Shown one piece after another: positions 59,130 to 64,000 of a DNA stretch of 64,000 nucleotides. The notes under the pieces were generated by a model. The model was given only the letters and a program-made list of their open reading frames with translations, did no database searches and was not told where the DNA came from. Within the stretch, counting starts at the first letter, position 1; every line of letters begins with the position of its first letter. Made by a program: the position numbers and the translations under genes. The stretch is from NCBI RefSeq assembly GCF_902635505.1, contig NC_045432.1, positions 4,383,762 through 4,447,761 on the forward strand, written 5' to 3'. The DNA is from Sarcophilus harrisii. Lineage: Eukaryota > Chordata > Mammalia > Dasyuromorphia > Dasyuridae.

Positions 59130-60725
59130 TATAAATTTACAAAATATCATTTGACTAATTATCAGTTGGGGAATGGCTTGTATTCTTATAAATTTGAGTC
59201 AGTTCTCTATATATTTTAGAAATGAGGTTTTTATTAGAAACACTGGCCACAAAAATTTTCCCCAAGTTCTCTGCTTGGCTGCATTAGTTTTGTTTGTGTA
59301 AAATGTTTTGATTTAATATAATCAGCATTTCTAGGTCTTCTGTGGCCATAAATTACTTCCTTCTCCACAGATCTGAGAGGTAGACTAACCCTTGTTCTCC
59401 TTATTTGCTTATAGTATCACTGTTTATATAATTATTTATATAAAATAATTTTTTATATATAATCATTATAGATGGTGTGTGTGTTCATGTCCTATCAAAT
59501 TTCTGGGAAATTGCTTTCCCCTTATCCTATATAATCAAAAGTGTGTCCACCCTTGCCCAAATATTACCCCTATGCTAGGACCACTGATGATGTTTGTCTA
59601 ACACTTTTATTTTATTTGTTTCCTTCTTCTTTATAATGTATGCCTATTTTTTTATTAATCATTGATTAGTTATTTAAAATTAATTAAATCAATCACTGAT
59701 CAACCTCTGATTTTAAAAAATCATTTAATATTTTATTTTTCCCAATTACATGTAAAAACAATTTTAACATTCTCATTTTTTCAATTTTGAAATCCAAATT
59801 CTTTCTCTTTTTTTTCTCTCCTTCATTGAGAAGGCAAGCAATTTGACATTGGCTATACATATATGGTCATGCAAAACACATTTCCATAGAAGTCATTTGG
59901 TGAAATGGAAATAGACAAAACAAAACAAGAAAAATAAAGTATTTTTGATCTGCATTCAGTCTGTACCAATTTTTGTTTTGTTTTTTTTTATTTTCCTGGG
60001 AGGTATAGGTATATCCCCTTTCTTCATAAGTCCTACTGAATTTTCTTGAATCATTTTATTGCTGAGAATAGCTAAGTTATTCATGATATATATGTATATA
60101 TTGTGTTACTGTGTTTTGTATTCTCATTTCACTTAGCATCGATTCATGTAAGCCTTTCCATGTTTTTCTCAGAGTATCCTGCCCATCATTTCATAATTTA
60201 CAACAGTATTTTTTCACAAACATATATAACAACATGTTCAGCCATTTCCTAATTGATGGACATCCGTCAATTCCAATTCTTTGTCACCCTAAAAGAGATG
60301 CTATAAATATTTTTGTACACATAGGTTATTTTCCTTGTTTTGTTTTCTATCTCTTTGGGATACAGGCCTAGTAGTGGTGTTGTTTGTTCGTAAGGTATGC
60401 AAGGTTTTATACACATTGGACATAGTGCCCAATTGCTCTACAGAATGGATGAATCAGTATATAGCTTTTCCAATAGTACATTAGTGTTTTAATTTTCACA
60501 TATCCTTCTCATATTTGTCATTTTTTTTCTGTTGTTTAAAGTTATTTTCATTCACATGTCTCTCTTTAGTAGTGACTTAGAGAATCTTTTTGTCTTTTGA
60601 CTATAGATAGCTTTGATTACTTTCTCTGAAAACTGCCTATTCCTAACTTTTAACCATTTACTAAGTGGGCTATTTCTATAAAATATTCTGTTTTCTATAT
60701 GTGAGAGAAATGAAGTCTTTATTTT
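59130..60725 (-). mobile_element. Antisense L1, two parts
   Basis: 59130-59640 is antisense ORF2 (gaatggcttgtattcttata; gttcatgtcctatcaaat). 59695-60725 is the antisense 3' UTR and ORF2 C-terminus (cccaattacatgtaaaaac; ggatacaggcctagtagtgg). With the sense copy ending at 58980 this forms a tail-to-tail arrangement. Confidence 0.6.
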
Positions 60726-62170
60726 AAACTTTATTTTTATATGTCTCAAATACAAAACAGAAAAGAGGACAAACAAAATAGAAGAAACAGAAAAAGAAGA
60801 CAAAACATTGCCATATGTACAGCAGAACATGAAAGGATTCAAAATACAAGATAATAAATTTACTTTTCAAGAAAGCCTATATAATAATGTTGCAGTTGTA
60901 TTCAGAATTGTCCATCTTTTCTCTGCTTCTTTGTAGGTTTTCTTTTGTTCTCTTCTTTGTACTTTTTACTCTATTCTTTTTTTCCTTTTCCTCCCCTCTA
61001 CTTTCCCCAAGAAGGCTACAATAAAATGTGGATATATTTACCACCAATACACACTCTGATACTCATATTTACAATCACACACACACACACACACACACAC
61101 ATGCATATATACACACAAAAATACATTGATATAAACCTAAGTCCGTACTATGTTTGTTTGTCTTCTGTTATTTTATAAGTAGGCAATATCATCCTTCATA
61201 AGTTCAAGACTTCCCATATTTTTAAAATTCACCAATTCATTATTTTCTATACCACATCAATATTCCAACCTTAACTATCTAGTTATTTTAAATAATCTAA
61301 AACAATATTGATTATTATGGCTGATATATAATGTAGTTTCCTACTTTTCTTTATATTTTTAATATTTACCTTATATTTCTTATATTCATTTCTCTTGCAT
61401 CCTGTATATCAAATCTCCATTCAGTTCAGGTCCTTTTTTGCAACAAAACCCTGAAAGTATGGCAATTCATTGAATGTCCATTTCTTTTCATTCAGGATTA
61501 GGCTTAACTTTGCAAGGTAGGACATTTTTGTCCACAACCCCAGTTTTGTGACTCTTTAATATGTAGTGTTCTATGACCTCTAGCCTTTAATGTAGCTCCT
61601 CTCTTATATGAATCTACTTGTAGTTCCACTTTTTGAAATACTTTTCTTGGATTTTTAAAGTTTTAATTCAATCTCTCTCATTTGGTTTTTAAATCTTTTT
61701 TGAGTCCTTTTAAGAATTTTTGGGCAGGTAATCATTTAGCATTACTCTTTGTGGTAGGTTAGTCTTTATTTGCTGCAGTATCTTCTTCTGAAGATGAACT
61801 TTAGTCTTCACTATTCCCATAGAAATTTTCTGTGATTGAATTATTTCTTCTTTACCTGTTTATTATGTTTATTTGTAGGAGATTGTGGGGATAATCACCT
61901 TTAGTCCTAGGGTATAAGGGTTTGTGCCTGTGTTCTCAAGTCCTCTTTCGGTTCTCTCTTCTAACCTAGAAACCAAAACCAAGAACTCCAGCCTCCTGTA
62001 AACATCTACAGCTATCTGTATCCCTTCACTAATTCTGCATTTACCTGATATGTGCTGGTTCCTTCTCATCCAAAGCTAAATCATCACAGAAAGCTCATCC
62101 TTGCATTTGCTATTAGAAAAGGATCCCTCAGTTGTCACTGATTCTGACACCCAAATCTGCACACTGTTTG
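60726..62170. repeat. AT-rich, probably LINE-derived antisense sequence
   Basis: No gene. 61440-61700 resembles the antisense 5' half of a LINE (caggattaggcttaactttg; agcctttaatgtagctcc) but too loosely to name. A (CA)n tract lies at 61076-61101. Confidence 0.35.
61076..61101 (+). repeat. (CA)n microsatellite
   Basis: Uninterrupted CA run. Confidence 0.95.
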
Positions 62171-62339
62171 GCAGGTGAAAATTTTTTTACCTAAAATTTT
62201 GCTTTATTGTCAGTTTTCTTCTATGTTACAATAAAACTTCAGTTATATTTTCACAATTTAAACTTTTTCACTTCTCTTCAGTCTCATCAGATTGTTTACA
62301 TTCCTGAAAAAAGTTAGAAATTTTACTAATTTGCACAGT
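62171..62339. other. Unclassified
   Basis: AT-rich, nothing recognised. Confidence 0.4.
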
Positions 62340-64000
62340 TCCCTTTCTCCAGGTTTGGCGGAGAAGGATGGGGCAGGATATTCAGGGAGGCACACATCTG
62401 CCCTGTTGTTTATATGGGGACCCTGGTCTGAATCCTATCTAATAGAAACCTTCCAAAGCCTGAACAAGAGGGAGCCACACTCTTCTTTCTGTCTTAATAA
62501 AGTTCTTTCTAAAACTATTTCAGATTTGGGGTTTTGTTCTCTCTAACACCTACTGCTCTGCTGCTAGTGAATTGGCAGAGTGGATATACAATTGGAATTG
62601 CAAGCACAAGGTCTAGAGTAGTTCTGCCCTACTCATTGTGTGACCATAGGAAAACCCTCTAAACCTCAATGTTAACATTATTAAAATGGTGTTGATACCT
62701 ATGTGAAGTGAATTATTCAAAGTTCTTTTCAAACCATGACAAACTATAAAAGTGTTTATCATCATCATCATCATCATTATCATCATCATCATCATCTGTT
62801 CTTTTGAAGGAGTTTACATCTGGAGTCATCGATTCTTTTCTGTTTATTCTTGAATTCATTGCAAACAAGTACTATCTTTTTAACTCAAAACAAACATTGT
62901 GATGTTATCTATTCTGCTGCTGGCTCCATCAGTACATCTTTAGGACAATTTTAGATACAGGACTGTGAGGATCACATCTTCTTTTTGCTGTTCCTACATA
63001 ATTTTCAGGTCTTCCCCAAGCTCTCTATATGTTGTAAGTTTTTCATCCATGCAGTTTCAAGATAAGAAGCATTTGGTAAGGTTATAAAATATTTTTCTTG
63101 AATTTTTATGGACCAGGGTTATGACTAGGAGATGGGAACAATGGTTTTGCTCCTTGACAAGGTTCCAGTTCTAATATAATTTATTTTTGTATTTCCAAGG
63201 ATATCTTGAGATCTCTAATTGAAATATGAACATCTGTCACCACCATATATCTATGATTCCTTGATTTTATAGTTATAAAGTTAACTTCCTAAAATAAGTG
63301 CCATTCTTTCTATCTATCCCATCTAAATTTTATGTTATTAGATTTTGCACACAATTCTATAGGCTATTTTGGATCTTGAATCTGTAATCTAGTTCTGGGC
63401 CATCTCCAAATGTGATAAAGATGCCATCCATACTCTTTGTTCAAGTCATTCATTTAAAAATGTTAAGCAGACAAAGATCAATGATCATTATTTGGGTCCT
63501 CCACTAGAGACCTCATTCCTTATGTTCCAATCAATCAGTCAATTTCAGATCTAATTTGACTATCATCTGGGCTACATCTTCATACCATTATTACAAAAAG
63601 AGCATTGAGTAATTTATCTAATATATTGCACAAATCTATGTAAACTTATACCTATTGTGTTCTGGCTGTACACTTTAGCAGCCCTGTCAAAAACAGACAA
63701 GAAGGCAATATGGCTTGGCCCATATTTGGTGAAATCATGCTAAGGTTTTTCTTTTCATAATTCTCTTTACTAGAATGTTCATTAAACATCTCTTTTGTAA
63801 CATGCTGTATCTGTGATACTTCTTGTATTTAGGGTCCCTAGAATACCTGTCCCAAATTCCCATATATTCTGCCTGTTGATAGGCATACAAAACAAGAGCT
63901 ATGAAGCTTCCATTTTGCTCTAGTCGATCAAAGGACACAAATTGTTCAAAGCAAAGGCATTTAATGAAACAGCAGAGTAAGATCTGCAATAGAATAACCC
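62340..64000 (+). repeat. Duplicated block Y3, running off the window
   Basis: Matches Y1 from ctttctccagg onward: gagggagccacactcttctt, aactatttcagatttggg, then the SINE (attggcagagtggata). After about 700 bp of other sequence it matches the antisense CR1-like fragment (gtaatttatctaatatattg) and the tail gcatttaatgaaacagcaga. The shared order of a SINE, a LINE fragment and unique sequence argues for duplication of a locus. Confidence 0.65.
62757..62797 (+). repeat. (ATC)n microsatellite
   Basis: Trinucleotide run with one interruption, inside block Y3. Confidence 0.95.

Noticed and set aside
9340-64000. A conserved gene family behind units A-C and Y1-Y3
   Set aside because: No open frame or splice signal is shared among the copies. 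Repetition alone does not show genes.

Overview
Nuclear DNA of a marsupial. The case rests on the repeats. Many copies of one L1 lineage, several tRNA-headed CORE-type SINEs of the kind known from marsupials, and at least six families of solo LTR account for most of the 64 kb. I recognise the L1 and SINE sequences as marsupial but cannot fix the species; no comparison could be run. One run of 100 N marks an assembly gap. There is no operon, CRISPR array, RNA gene or prokaryotic feature.

Layout. 1-3.9 kb: an old, broken endogenous retrovirus (integrase and envelope parts) and a solo LTR. 4.4-5.6 kb: SINE and old LINE debris. 5.63-8.1 kb: an intronless copy of GSPT1 (translation release factor eRF3) on the minus strand. 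Its GTPase and C-terminal parts form an unbroken 505-codon frame, while the original N-terminus has decayed. 9.3-12.5 kb: the first of three related LINE-headed units (A; B at 46.6-49.6 kb; C at 52.2-55.1 kb). 12.7-31 kb: LTRs, antisense and sense L1 pieces, SINEs, a 96-bp minisatellite and a purine tract. 31.6-39.2 kb: a locally duplicated block (Y1, Y2; a third copy Y3 runs off the right end from 62.3 kb). Between Y1 and Y2 lies a small candidate gene with two exon-like pieces (35.07-35.72 kb). 39.5-55 kb: nested LTR and L1 insertions with readable target-site duplications. 55.1-59 kb: the longest L1 copy, followed by antisense L1 debris to 60.7 kb.

The only recognisable protein gene is the GSPT-like copy. 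Whether it is a working retrogene or a pseudogene that has kept its 3' frame by chance is the main open question. The two-exon candidate at 35 kb matches no family I know and is weaker. Everything else is best read as layered transposon history, with nested insertions giving relative ages.
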